From positions 268,441-332,440 of the forward strand of contig NZ_ML762424.1 in the NCBI RefSeq assembly GCF_009498735.1: a DNA stretch of 64,000 nt. The letters are read 5' to 3'. The position numbers and the translations under genes are program-made. Shown here one piece after another: positions 15,340-23,831 of the stretch (positions within the stretch are counted from its first letter, which is position 1; the number at the start of each line of letters is the position of its first letter). The notes below the pieces were generated by a model. The model was given only the letters and a program-made list of their open reading frames with translations. It had not been told where the DNA came from and did not search any database. This DNA comes from Gracilibacillus oryzae (GTDB lineage: Bacteria; Bacillota; Bacilli; Bacillales; Amphibacillaceae).

Positions 15340-15732
15340 TTAAAAACCTGCTATATTAATTGCCTGTATCTGTTTTAAAGGTACCGATACTTCCTCTGCT
15401 TTACTTGCTGTTCTGATGGAAACCATGTCATTTTGATAGCGCTGGATAAAGCCATAATATTTCTTTCTTTCTGTGATAATTTCACAGCGAACACGAGGCA
15501 GGTGCATTGGCATTGCTGCAAAATGTTCTACTTTTTCCAAGATCGTCATTTCTTTAAATTTCTTTTTGTTTGAGCTGCCCTCACTCACTGTTTCTTTTTG
15601 CTTTGGTGCTTCTTTTCGTTTTGTTTTTTTATTTGTTTGAAATATTGTTTGCATTTTGCTTGCAGGTTCAGAAAGAGTCGGTTGATGCAAATACAATTTT
15701 GGCGATTGTTTACTTTTTCTAGTGGAACTCAT
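15340..15732 (-). CDS. cotO: Spore coat protein CotO-like
   Basis: The about 130-residue protein has a basic, low-complexity first half (many Lys, Gln and Ser). Its conserved C-terminal part (EHFAAMPMHLPRVRCEIIT and YGFIQRYQNDMVSIRT) resembles the C-terminus of B. subtilis CotO, a late coat-maturation protein. Two adjacent ATGs (15735, 15732) follow AGGAGG; the second has better spacing. In B. subtilis cotO lies between fabI and cotZ, and both neighbours are also close here. Confidence 0.75.
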   Translation of the reverse strand: MSSTRKSKQSPKLYLHQPTLSEPASKMQTIFQTNKKTKRKEAPKQKETVSEGSSNKKKFKEMTILEKVEHFAAMPMHLPRVRCEIITERKKYYGFIQRYQNDMVSIRTASKAEEVSVPLKQIQAINIAGF

Positions 15733-15839
15733 CATACATTCCTCCTGTTGCACATTTGTTATATTTCATGTTATGACAAACGCCTAATTCTGTGCATATG
15801 GATTGGTTTTTTTATTTAATAATTGTGTCATTCGTCTAT

Positions 15840-15866
15840 ACATCTATTGGATACCCACATAGATTA
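15840..15866 (+). promoter_or_regulatory. Sigma-K-type promoter of the cotY-like gene
   Basis: AC at 15840-15841, a 16-bp gap and CATAGATTA (15858-15866) match the sigma-K pattern AC-N16-CATANNNTA exactly, 44 bp upstream of the coat gene start. This predicts late mother-cell expression. Confidence 0.7.
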
Positions 15867-15909
15867 TAGTGTTAACGAAAAACTTTATTTCAAGGAGTGT
15901 TAATAAAAA

Positions 15910-16410
15910 ATGGGTAAACAAAATATTGGAAGTTCATGTGACGAATTAGGACCAATCTCAAGCAAAGACTGTGTATGTGACGTTGTACGTGCAATTGCAG
16001 ACGCACAAGATGATGTAGTAGATCAGCATTGTGATATCAGCTGTGCACAATCAATCCGCAGCTTAGTATCTCCAGTTACAGCAAACGGTTTAGACACAGT
16101 TCCTTTCATTCTATATGGTAAGGGTTTGAAACCTTTTAAAGCTTCTGGTGCTGTTATCGAAAACGAAAACAACCATGCTAGATTCGAATGTATTGAGAGC
16201 TTTATCTTCCGTGTGAATGAAGTAAGTGACGACTGCTGTGCTATCTTAGAATTACTTGCATTTGAAAACGATCAAAATGCATGTGACGAACCATGTGACC
16301 AGTTAGAAAATGAGCGTGTAGACGACTTAGAACGTACTGGTATCTGTATTACTGTTGACTTGTCTTGCTTCTGTGCAATCACTTGTCTTCCAGCAGTATC
16401 TGTATTGTAA
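15910..16410 (+). CDS. cotZ: Spore coat protein CotY/CotZ
   Basis: The 166-residue Cys-rich protein (about 17 Cys) has the family pattern CVCDVVRAIADAQDDV, PVTANGLDTVPFILYGKGLK and a C-terminal CITVDLSCFCAITCLPAV. CotY/CotZ proteins form disulphide-linked arrays in the outermost coat layer (crust). Whether it is closer to CotY or CotZ cannot be decided by eye. The ribosome site is AAGGAGTG, and a strong terminator follows. Confidence 0.93.
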   Translation: MGKQNIGSSCDELGPISSKDCVCDVVRAIADAQDDVVDQHCDISCAQSIRSLVSPVTANGLDTVPFILYGKGLKPFKASGAVIENENNHARFECIESFIFRVNEVSDDCCAILELLAFENDQNACDEPCDQLENERVDDLERTGICITVDLSCFCAITCLPAVSVL

Positions 16411-16426
16411 TCCTGTTTTCCCCAGT

Positions 16427-16457
16427 AACTCTCCCATTATCGTGGGAGAGTTTTTTT
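16427..16457 (+). terminator. cotY/Z terminator
   Basis: AACTCTCCCA...TGGGAGAGTT stem followed by a run of T. Confidence 0.9.
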
Positions 16458-16580
16458 GTATTGGTTGAATTCTATTAATAATTTTGTTAGGATATAAAAC
16501 ATTGTGTCTTTACTGGCGCATAGATAAAACTTATTTGGGAATTGTAATGAGTGCAATAATAACTGTATAGAGAGGATGAT

Positions 16581-18122
16581 ATGATGCACAAAGTTACAAA
16601 AGTTTTTTATATTTCATTAGCAATTTCAATTTTATTTATTTTGTGGGGAATCATACCTAAAGAAACATTACCACAGTGGAACCTTGATAATGTGACAACA
16701 TTAATCCAAGGCTTTTTAGTAACTAGATTTGGCTGGTTCTACTTACTTGTAGCAACCGGATTTGTTATTTTAGCAATATTCCTGATCGTTTCTAAATATG
16801 GAAACATTGTGCTTGGAAAAGATGGGGACAAGCCTGAGTACAGCTATATTACATGGTTTGGTATGTTATTCAGTGCAGGTATGGGAATTGGTTTAGTATT
16901 CTGGGGCGCAGCAGAACCAATCTGGCATTTTCATATTCCGCCATATGCAACAGCAACTGAGGCTGAGTCGGCTCGAGTTGCCATGCAATACAGCTTCTTT
17001 CATTGGGGATTCCACCCATGGGCAGTTTATGCAACCCTTGCATTGGCACTAGCTTATTTTCAATTTAGAAAAGATGAACCTGGTCTTATCAGCAGCACAT
17101 TGAAACCACTTTATGGTGATAAAATGAATGGTGGCCTTGGGACTTTAATTAATGTCATTGCCGTATTTGCCACTATTTTTGGTGTGGCAACATCTCTTGG
17201 ACTTGGTGCACAGCAGATCGGAAGCGGACTGACTTTTGTTATAGATGGTCTATCCAATACAATCGGACTTCAGATGATTATTATTGTTCTTGTTACCGTT
17301 CTGTATATGCTCTCGGCCCTTACAGGTTTGAACAAAGGAATTAAATATTTAAGTACAACCAATGTTATTTTAGCAATTTTATTAGTTGTCTTTATGTTAT
17401 TTACTGGTCCTACTAATTTCATTATGAACTTTTTTACTACTACATTAGGCAGATATATTTCCAATTTACCTGAAATGAGTTTCCGAATGGCTCCATTTAA
17501 TGAAGACAATGCAAGCTGGCTCAAGGACTGGACAATTTTCTATTGGGCTTGGTGGATTGCATGGGCACCATTTGTTGGAATGTTTATCGCACGTGTATCA
17601 AGAGGACGTACTGTTCGTGAATTTGTCACTGGTGTATTACTTGTTCCGACTTTATTCGGTACATTATGGTTCAGTGTCTTAGGCGGTTCTGCCATTCATC
17701 AGGAAATGAACCAAGGAGTGGATATTCTTGGTCAAATGAATGCAACTGGTTCGGAAGCAGCATTATTCACTGTTTTACAAAACTTCCCGCTTACAGGATT
17801 TCTGTCAGTACTGGCAATTTTATTAATTAGTACCTTCTTTATTACATCTGCTGACTCTGCCACTTTTGTGCTTGGAATGCAGACAACTAATGGGGATCTG
17901 AATCCTGATGCAAAAGTAAAGGTTGCCTGGGGCCTTGTTCAATCAGGAACAGCAGCCGTTTTATTATGGCAAGGTGGATTAAATGCACTGCAAACAGCTT
18001 CTATTATAGCGGCATTCCCATTTGCGATCATCATGATTCTCATGGTATTTTCTATTTTCAAAGCATTTAGAGAAGAAGCGAGATTAAATACATTAAAACG
18101 ACGTAAAAAGGAAAATGCTTAA
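16581..18122 (+). CDS. opuD: BCCT-family glycine betaine/choline transporter (OpuD type)
   Basis: The 513-residue protein has twelve predicted membrane helices. Diagnostic BCCT segments are GMGIGLVFWGAAEPIWHF, the Trp-rich helix FYWAWWIAWAPFVGMFIARV and the following SRGRTVREF. OpuD-type carriers import betaine with sodium for osmoprotection. The ATG doublet follows AGAGGATGAT. A monocistronic unit; the downstream region is filled by the 157-bp repeats. Confidence 0.93.
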   Translation: MMHKVTKVFYISLAISILFILWGIIPKETLPQWNLDNVTTLIQGFLVTRFGWFYLLVATGFVILAIFLIVSKYGNIVLGKDGDKPEYSYITWFGMLFSAGMGIGLVFWGAAEPIWHFHIPPYATATEAESARVAMQYSFFHWGFHPWAVYATLALALAYFQFRKDEPGLISSTLKPLYGDKMNGGLGTLINVIAVFATIFGVATSLGLGAQQIGSGLTFVIDGLSNTIGLQMIIIVLVTVLYMLSALTGLNKGIKYLSTTNVILAILLVVFMLFTGPTNFIMNFFTTTLGRYISNLPEMSFRMAPFNEDNASWLKDWTIFYWAWWIAWAPFVGMFIARVSRGRTVREFVTGVLLVPTLFGTLWFSVLGGSAIHQEMNQGVDILGQMNATGSEAALFTVLQNFPLTGFLSVLAILLISTFFITSADSATFVLGMQTTNGDLNPDAKVKVAWGLVQSGTAAVLLWQGGLNALQTASIIAAFPFAIIMILMVFSIFKAFREEARLNTLKRRKKENA

Positions 18123-18123
18123 A

Positions 18124-18439
18124 GTACGTGTTCAAAAAGTCGCAAATTAGAAGCAAAGAAGATTGAGTCGGTGCAGTGAGGAGCCTCGGAACGTATGGGT
18201 TGAATACGTGAGAAGCGGACTCGCAAACCAACGTAGAGATTCGCCGCTTATCATTTGGTGACTTATTGAACATCCTCTTCTAGTACGTGTTCAATAAGTC
18301 GGCAAATTAGAAGCAAGAAGGTCGAGGCGGTGCAGTGAGGAGCCTCGGAACGTATGGGTTGAATACGTGAGAAGCGGACTCGCAAACCAACGTAGAAATT
18401 CGCCGCTTATCATTTGGTGACTTATTGAACATCCTCTTA
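18124..18439. repeat. Two tandem 157-bp MITE-like repeats
   Basis: Unit A (18124-18280) and unit B (18283-18439) are near-identical, with a 159-bp period. Each begins GTACGTGTTCAA(T/A)AAGTC and ends GACTTATTGAACATCCTC, so the ends form terminal inverted repeats of about 12 bp (GTTCAATAAGTC/GACTTATTGAAC). There are no coding frames of note. A related copy with the middle deleted is at 26967-27018. Confidence 0.85.
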
Positions 18440-18448
18440 TAGAGACGA

Positions 18449-18482
18449 GAAAAGCCGTATGAAAATTCATGCGGCTTTTTAT
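18449..18482. terminator. Bidirectional terminator
   Basis: AAAAGCCGTATGAA...TTCATGCGGCTTTTT, before the end of the minus-strand DCC protein gene. Confidence 0.85.
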
Positions 18483-18874
18483 TATGACAAGAATCGCTTA
18501 CGGTCTTGTGGATTTGGCAGCATACAGCTCTCCCGCTTCCCAAACCAGCGGTACCTGTTTTTGGCAATAAATTTGTATATAATGTTTCTGAGCGGTTTTG
18601 GAATCACGATAAAGGCATACAGCAGTGGATAGAACTTATTTAATTTTTTGGCAATTCTCAGGGCAGCTGTTGATTCTGTATAATATCTGTCACCCTCAAT
18701 GAGAACAACACTCTCAACTGTTGTTGGAACTTCATACTTCGATGTCAGCTTTTCCCCCGCTTCACTTTGTAACGAGGCAAACTGAAAATACATATTTGGA
18801 TCATGCTTCATAATAAATTGAACCGAAGAATTGCATAAGTTACAAACACCATCAAATAAAATAATTCTTTGCAT
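18482..18874 (-). CDS. Thiol-disulphide oxidoreductase, DCC family (YuxK-like)
   Basis: The 130-residue protein begins MQRIILFDGVCNLCNSSVQF; the DGVCNLC segment contains the DxxCxxC signature of the DCC (YuxK) family, a thioredoxin-like redox group. YRWFGKRESC near the C-terminus is also typical. The ATG at 18874 follows GGTGGTGGAG; an upstream in-frame ATG lacks a ribosome site. The partner is unknown. Confidence 0.88.
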   Translation of the reverse strand: MQRIILFDGVCNLCNSSVQFIMKHDPNMYFQFASLQSEAGEKLTSKYEVPTTVESVVLIEGDRYYTESTAALRIAKKLNKFYPLLYAFIVIPKPLRNIIYKFIAKNRYRWFGKRESCMLPNPQDRKRFLS

Positions 18875-18980
18875 TAACTCCACCACCCTTTGGTTCATTA
18901 TAGCAGAAAGGCATGAGTAATAAAAAAACTGAGCATAATAGATGCAGCAATTTTCTTATCAAATCAGATACAACATCTGC

Positions 18981-19275
18981 GCGTTTTAATAGGATAATCG
19001 CTTCTTCCTATCATTTCTGCTGCTACTCCTATACGTTTTGATAGGATAAACGTTTCTTCCTATCATATCTACTGCTACTCCTGTGTGTTTTGATAGGTAA
19101 ACCGCTTCTTCCTATCATATCTGTTGCTTCTCCTATTGGTTTTGATAGGATAATCACTTCTTCCTATCATAACTGTTGCTTCTCCTGTGTGTTTTGATAG
19201 GATAATCACTTCTTCCTATCATATCTGTTGCTACTCCTGTTTGTTTTGATAGGATAATCGCTTCTTCCTATCAAA
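18981..19275. repeat. Six-unit 52-bp tandem repeat with internal hairpins
   Basis: The block CTTCTTCCTATCA (or TTTCTTCC) recurs at 19001, 19053, 19105, 19157, 19209 and 19261, an exact 52-bp period. Each unit holds TGATAGGA...TTCCTATCA, an inverted repeat able to form a hairpin, separated by a more variable segment like CTGTTGCTACTCCTGTGTG. A decayed half-unit lies just before (from 18950). No gene overlaps it. Confidence 0.95.
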
Positions 19276-19342
19276 TCCGGCACTTCACTGGGAACTCTCG
19301 ATTGATATACCACTGAAACTGAACACCCAAACATCCAAACCA

Positions 19343-19383
19343 ATAAAAAAAACAGCCGCTCATAGCTGATAAAACGGCTGTCT
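19343..19383 (-). terminator. fabI terminator
   Basis: On the minus strand ACAGCCG...CGGCTGT is followed by eight T, 11 bp after the fabI stop. Confidence 0.85.
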
Positions 19384-19393
19384 TCCAATGTAA

Positions 19394-20173
19394 TTATGAT
19401 AAACCTAAAATATTGTATCCTGCATCAACATGGATAATTTCCCCTGTTACCCCGCGGGACAAGTTACTTAATAAGTAATAAGCTGAGTCGCCTACTTCTT
19501 CTTGAGTAATGGTACGGCGCAATGGTGCTTCTTCTTCGATTTTCTTTAGGACAGAGTTAAAGTCGCCAATACCTTTTGCAGAAAGGGTACGGATAGGTCC
19601 TGCTGAAATGGCATTAACTCGCACACCATGTTTACCAAGATCATTTGCTAAATATTTCATACTTGCATCTAAGCTTGCCTTAGCGACACCCATCACATTA
19701 TAGTTTTTCACAACACGTTCCCCGCCAAGGTAAGTTAATGTAACAATACTGCCACCGTCAGTCATTAATGGTGCAGCGGCTTTCGATACAGCCACTAAGG
19801 AGTATGCACTGATATTATGTGCCAATAAGAAACCATCACGGCTCGTATCAACAAACTCCCCTTGTAAATCTTCCTTATTAGCAAAGGCAATACAGTGAGC
19901 TAAACCATGAATTGTTCCAACATCTTCTTTTATTTGTGCAAATGTATCACTTACTGCCTGATCATTTGTTACATCACATTCGTAAAATAATGCATCTTGT
20001 CCTTCTAAAGTAGCTGCAAGATCTTTGATTGGCTTCTCAAAGCGGTCATTCAAATAAGTAAAGATTAAGCGTGCTCCAGCTTCATGAAGTGAACGTGCCA
20101 CTCCCCAGGCAATACTACGTTTATTTGCTACACCCATCACAACATATGTGCGGCCTTCCAAGGAAAAATTCAT
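19394..20173 (-). CDS. fabI: Enoyl-ACP reductase (NADH/NADPH), FabI
   Basis: The 259-residue SDR-fold protein has the N-terminal nucleotide motif GVANKRSIAWGVARSLHEAG and the FabI-type catalytic set Tyr-x6-Lys in VKNYNVMGVAKASLDASMKY. It reduces enoyl-ACP in the last step of fatty acid elongation. A FapR operator and a consensus-like promoter lie directly upstream. Its closeness to the cotO-like gene matches B. subtilis. Confidence 0.96.
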   Translation of the reverse strand: MNFSLEGRTYVVMGVANKRSIAWGVARSLHEAGARLIFTYLNDRFEKPIKDLAATLEGQDALFYECDVTNDQAVSDTFAQIKEDVGTIHGLAHCIAFANKEDLQGEFVDTSRDGFLLAHNISAYSLVAVSKAAAPLMTDGGSIVTLTYLGGERVVKNYNVMGVAKASLDASMKYLANDLGKHGVRVNAISAGPIRTLSAKGIGDFNSVLKKIEEEAPLRRTITQEEVGDSAYYLLSNLSRGVTGEIIHVDAGYNILGLS

Positions 20174-20208
20174 CCCATTACCTCCTAGATAATATATATA
20201 ACTTATTA

Positions 20209-20252
20209 TTAGTACCTGCTACTATTTTATCTAATTTGGAAGTTTATCACAA
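20209..20252 (-). promoter_or_regulatory. fabI promoter with FapR operator
   Basis: On the minus strand TTGTGA (20252-20247), 17 bp, TAAAAT (20229-20224). TTAGTACCTGCTACTAT (20209-20225) overlaps the -10 and start region and matches the FapR box seen before fatty-acid genes in Bacillus. FapR represses and malonyl-CoA relieves. Confidence 0.85.
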
Positions 20253-20265
20253 TCATTTTCTTTGC

Positions 20266-22110
20266 TTAAACATATTCTAATAATCTTTGTAAATCTCCCA
20301 CATATTCATGAGATCCTGTCACAACAAGCCTGTCTCCTACCCTTAATTCTGTATCACCATGCGGGACAATCGAATCCTTGCCACGGAAAATACGAACCAT
20401 AATCACATCTCCGGTAAATGGAAACTCTCTAAGCAGTATCCCTTCATATTGGGAATTGTTCATATTAATCTCATAAAGTGCTGATTCTTGTTGTGTAAAG
20501 ATGTTCACAACGTTTGGCGCTTCAATTAGTGCTTTTAGTAATGTTTTGGATGAGAGAAGGACAGAGAATACATCTACCCCTATTTCCTTAAGACGCTTTT
20601 CAATTGCCTGAATCTCAATTCTGGCAATTACCCGCTCTACTCCATTATTTTTGGCATATGTTGCGATCTCTTCATTCTTTTCTTCTTCACCTGTTGAGAC
20701 AACAACTATATCATGGTCAAAAACACCAGCTGCTTCTAATGTTGCTATATCATAATTATCTAACTGATTAATATCGAAAATAGATCTAGTTTGATTATCC
20801 TCAATTTTATCTTGTCGAGTATGATACAGATGAACTTCATATTCTTTTGAATCCAACTCACGGACAACCGGAATTGTCGCCTGATTGATTCCGATAAAGG
20901 CAATTGATTCAACATACTGTACTTCTTCTTCATTAACAAAGAATTTTTTAAAGAAAGCAGGTGTTATAATACAAGATAGAACAGCAACTAATACTAATGC
21001 TCCATTCATCTCACTCGTGATTACTCCCAGTCTCTCCCCTATAGTTGCTGCAGCAATTACAAGCGACAATGTAGAAGTCAGAAGCATACTTGCTGCAATT
21101 ACAGTATTGGTGTTATACCATTTTCTTAGTATAGCAACAGGAATAACTTTGGAAATGAGTAGTGCAATAAATAATAATGGAATTACTGCTAACACTTTTG
21201 GTTCATCAAAAAGTGCCCAAAGGTTCAGTTCAACACCGACCATTACAAAGAAAATAGGAATCAGGAATCCGTACCCGAAACTATCTAATTTATGGACTAA
21301 GTCCTGGTTTGGTGCAAGGAGAGAAACTAATGATCCCGCAAGGAATGCTCCCAGGATATTCTCCGCACCTACAGATTCAGATAAGGCAACGAGAAAAATA
21401 ATCAATGTGAAAACAGCTCGTGTTCCAATCTGTATCGTTCCTTTGGACATTGTCTCGAGAAATGACTGGTTTCTGAAGTGTTTCCCTACAAAGTAAAGCA
21501 ATACCCCTACAGCAAACAGAACTAGCAGAAGCCACATATTACCCGAGTCTTCACTGTAAAAGGAGACAAACACAGCTAGTAAAATCATTGTTACTAAGTC
21601 TGCAATAACTGCAATAAGCAGGATCGTTTGTCCAATTGTCGTCTGCATTGCCTGTGCTTCTTTCAATGTAGGCACAACAACACCTAATGAAATGGTCGAA
21701 ATGATTAATGTCATTAAGTACACATTATCGATAAGGCCGAACAGAACAAATAAATAAGAAAGACCGAATGATAGAATAAAAATACCCATAAAAACTAATG
21801 TAGCAATTTTAACAGGACTTGGCATATTATTATCTTTTGGATTCCGTTGTTTCTTCTTGGAAAATAGTGTAAAGTCTATTTCTAAACCACTTAAAAACAT
21901 AAGGAAAATAAAGCCTAATGTTGATAATGTTTCCAGCCAGTTACTTTCCTCTACTAAATCAAATCCACTTTGTCCGATAATTAGACCAACAATAATTTCT
22001 GCCACAACCACCGGAATCATTTTGAGCTTAAACCTGTGCAGCAATATTGGTGTCAAAAAAGCAGCTATGACGACAATAACCAATGAACTAATTGATTCTC
22101 CATGTTCCAT
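20266..22110 (-). CDS. yjbQ: CPA2-family monovalent cation:proton antiporter with TrkA domains (YjbQ-like)
   Basis: The 614-residue protein has about twelve membrane helices over residues 1-390 (Na+/H+ exchanger fold, GLIIGQSGFDLV and SGLEIDF), a TrkA-N-like segment (about 400-520) and a TrkA-C domain at the end (LREFPFTGDVIMVRIFRGKD; LRVGDRLVVTGS). Such proteins exchange or export K+ or Na+. It starts five bases after the mgtE stop with GGTGGAGG as ribosome site, so the two are cotranscribed. Confidence 0.92.
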   Translation of the reverse strand: MEHGESISSLVIVVIAAFLTPILLHRFKLKMIPVVVAEIIVGLIIGQSGFDLVEESNWLETLSTLGFIFLMFLSGLEIDFTLFSKKKQRNPKDNNMPSPVKIATLVFMGIFILSFGLSYLFVLFGLIDNVYLMTLIISTISLGVVVPTLKEAQAMQTTIGQTILLIAVIADLVTMILLAVFVSFYSEDSGNMWLLLVLFAVGVLLYFVGKHFRNQSFLETMSKGTIQIGTRAVFTLIIFLVALSESVGAENILGAFLAGSLVSLLAPNQDLVHKLDSFGYGFLIPIFFVMVGVELNLWALFDEPKVLAVIPLLFIALLISKVIPVAILRKWYNTNTVIAASMLLTSTLSLVIAAATIGERLGVITSEMNGALVLVAVLSCIITPAFFKKFFVNEEEVQYVESIAFIGINQATIPVVRELDSKEYEVHLYHTRQDKIEDNQTRSIFDINQLDNYDIATLEAAGVFDHDIVVVSTGEEEKNEEIATYAKNNGVERVIARIEIQAIEKRLKEIGVDVFSVLLSSKTLLKALIEAPNVVNIFTQQESALYEINMNNSQYEGILLREFPFTGDVIMVRIFRGKDSIVPHGDTELRVGDRLVVTGSHEYVGDLQRLLEYV

Positions 22111-22115
22111 CTATC

Positions 22116-23489
22116 TCAACCTCCACCTATTAATAAATTCATAAAAGCAGTTGCCAGTCCAAAGTAAATAAACATTGATATAATATCATTTAACGTTGTA
22201 ATGAAAGGACCGGAAGCAACCGCTGGGTCAATATTAAATCTGTGCATCACTAAAGGTACAAATGCTCCGGCAATTGTAGCAACAAATAATGTAGCCATAA
22301 TCGATATACCAACAAGAATACCTAAATACAATTCTCCATACCAAAAGGCAACGATCAAAGTTATTAAGATTCCACAAGTTGTCCCTGTAATCACACCTGT
22401 TTTCGCCTCTTGCCAAATAACAGAAGCTTTCCCGATTTTATCCATATCACCATTTGAAATACTGCGGACAGCGACTGCCAGAGCTTGTGTTCCTGTATTT
22501 CCTGCCATACCGGCTATAACTGGTATAAATGCTGCGAGAAGGGCAACCTGTTCAAGGGCTCCTTGAAAGCGGGCAATAATATTTGCAGTAAACATTCCGA
22601 GGAATAATAATGCGATCAACCATGGTAATCGTTTCTTAGCTGCCTGCAGCGCAGTATCCCCAAATCTCTCTACATCAGAGATACCGGCAAGTTTGGAGTA
22701 GTCATCACTTGCTTCTTCTTCCATAACGTCCATAATATCATCGACAGTTATAATCCCAAGCAAATGATTCTGGAAGTCCACGACTGGTAATGCCAGAAAG
22801 TCATAATCTCTCATCATCTGTGCAATGTCTTCCTGACCTTCCCCTACCGGAACAGATACTACTCGTTCGCTCATTACATCTTGAATAAGCCAGTCTCCTT
22901 CTGCTATTATCAAATCTCTTAATGATATAACACCAACTAATTTCTTATCTGAGTCAACAACATATATATAGTAAATTGTTTCTGCCTCTGGTGCTTCTTT
23001 TCGTAAATGGCGCATTGCCTCTTTTACTGTCATATCATGGTTAATGACAACAAATTCAGTTGTCATAATACTACCGGCTGTTTTTTCCTCATAATGAAGC
23101 AATTGTTTAATTTCTTCAGAAGATTCTTTATTCATTATTGTCAGGAAGCTTGCCACTTTATTTTTATCAAGTTCATTGAGTATATCTACAGCATCATCTG
23201 TCGACATTTCTTCAAATATTTTTGCAGCAAATGCTGGTACCATTTCTGAAATAAACTCATTCACTATATCTCGATCTACATGCTCCATTACCTCCGCCAT
23301 TTCTTCTGGAGATAAATAAGTATAGATGAGAAAGCGTATATCTTCATCTTGTTCCTCGAAGATTTTCGCCTGATCATATGGATGTAACTCTAAAAACTCC
23401 GCTCTGAATTGATCCATTTGTTCATTGATCAATGCCTGCTGGATGTTTTGCCACATCTGCATTCTTTCATGTTTCTCTAGGTGTTCCAT
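22116..23489 (-). CDS. mgtE: Magnesium transporter MgtE
   Basis: The 457-residue protein has an N-terminal helical domain (about 1-135), paired CBS domains (about 140-260; IMTTEFVVINHDMTVKEAM) and five membrane helices with PVIAGMAGNTGTQALAV, the conserved pore region. CBS and N domains sense cytosolic Mg2+ and close the channel. The ATG at 23489 follows TTAGGAGGCGCAAAT; an in-frame extension reaches 23573 but has no comparable site. No M-box riboswitch is recognised in the leader. Confidence 0.94.
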   Translation of the reverse strand: MEHLEKHERMQMWQNIQQALINEQMDQFRAEFLELHPYDQAKIFEEQDEDIRFLIYTYLSPEEMAEVMEHVDRDIVNEFISEMVPAFAAKIFEEMSTDDAVDILNELDKNKVASFLTIMNKESSEEIKQLLHYEEKTAGSIMTTEFVVINHDMTVKEAMRHLRKEAPEAETIYYIYVVDSDKKLVGVISLRDLIIAEGDWLIQDVMSERVVSVPVGEGQEDIAQMMRDYDFLALPVVDFQNHLLGIITVDDIMDVMEEEASDDYSKLAGISDVERFGDTALQAAKKRLPWLIALLFLGMFTANIIARFQGALEQVALLAAFIPVIAGMAGNTGTQALAVAVRSISNGDMDKIGKASVIWQEAKTGVITGTTCGILITLIVAFWYGELYLGILVGISIMATLFVATIAGAFVPLVMHRFNIDPAVASGPFITTLNDIISMFIYFGLATAFMNLLIGGG

Positions 23490-23831
23490 ATTTGCGCCTC
23501 CTAACTCACTGAAAAACTCGCATTCACCGGATATTAGTGGATGCGTCAGTTTTCCTTCTACGTAAGACTTCAAGACTTCTTTTGGATCTCCACAGCAACA
23601 TTCGATGGATTTGTATCAAACAAAACAAGTCTCAACATCTTTTTCTTTTTTAAGTATTTAAAGAATAACATATCATCTAAATAATTACGCTAATTTTACA
23701 TTCTTTTAAAAAACTTGTCTGAACAATGTATATTTTGAACCATTTTTTACAAATGTGTTATTTTTATTTCTCAAAATTACATTAATACACTATACTAGTA
23801 AAAGAAGATTACAGCAGAAAGGTAACTATAC
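23490..23831. other. Divergent upstream region of mgtE and ftsW-like gene
   Basis: 342 bp without a supported gene. On the minus strand a hairpin (CGCATCCAC...GGTGAATGCG) lies just before the mgtE ribosome site. A plus-strand TATACT occurs about 35 bp before the ftsW-like ATG. No known riboswitch is recognised. Confidence 0.5.

Noticed and set aside
18981-19275. CRISPR-like array
   Set aside because: The period is constant at 52 bp, but the units are similar along their whole length, there are no unrelated spacers and no cas genes are nearby. It is a plain tandem repeat.
23490-23573. Longer MgtE from an upstream in-frame start
   Set aside because: The extension has no ribosome site, while TTAGGAGGCGCAAAT precedes the ATG at 23489 and gives the usual family length.
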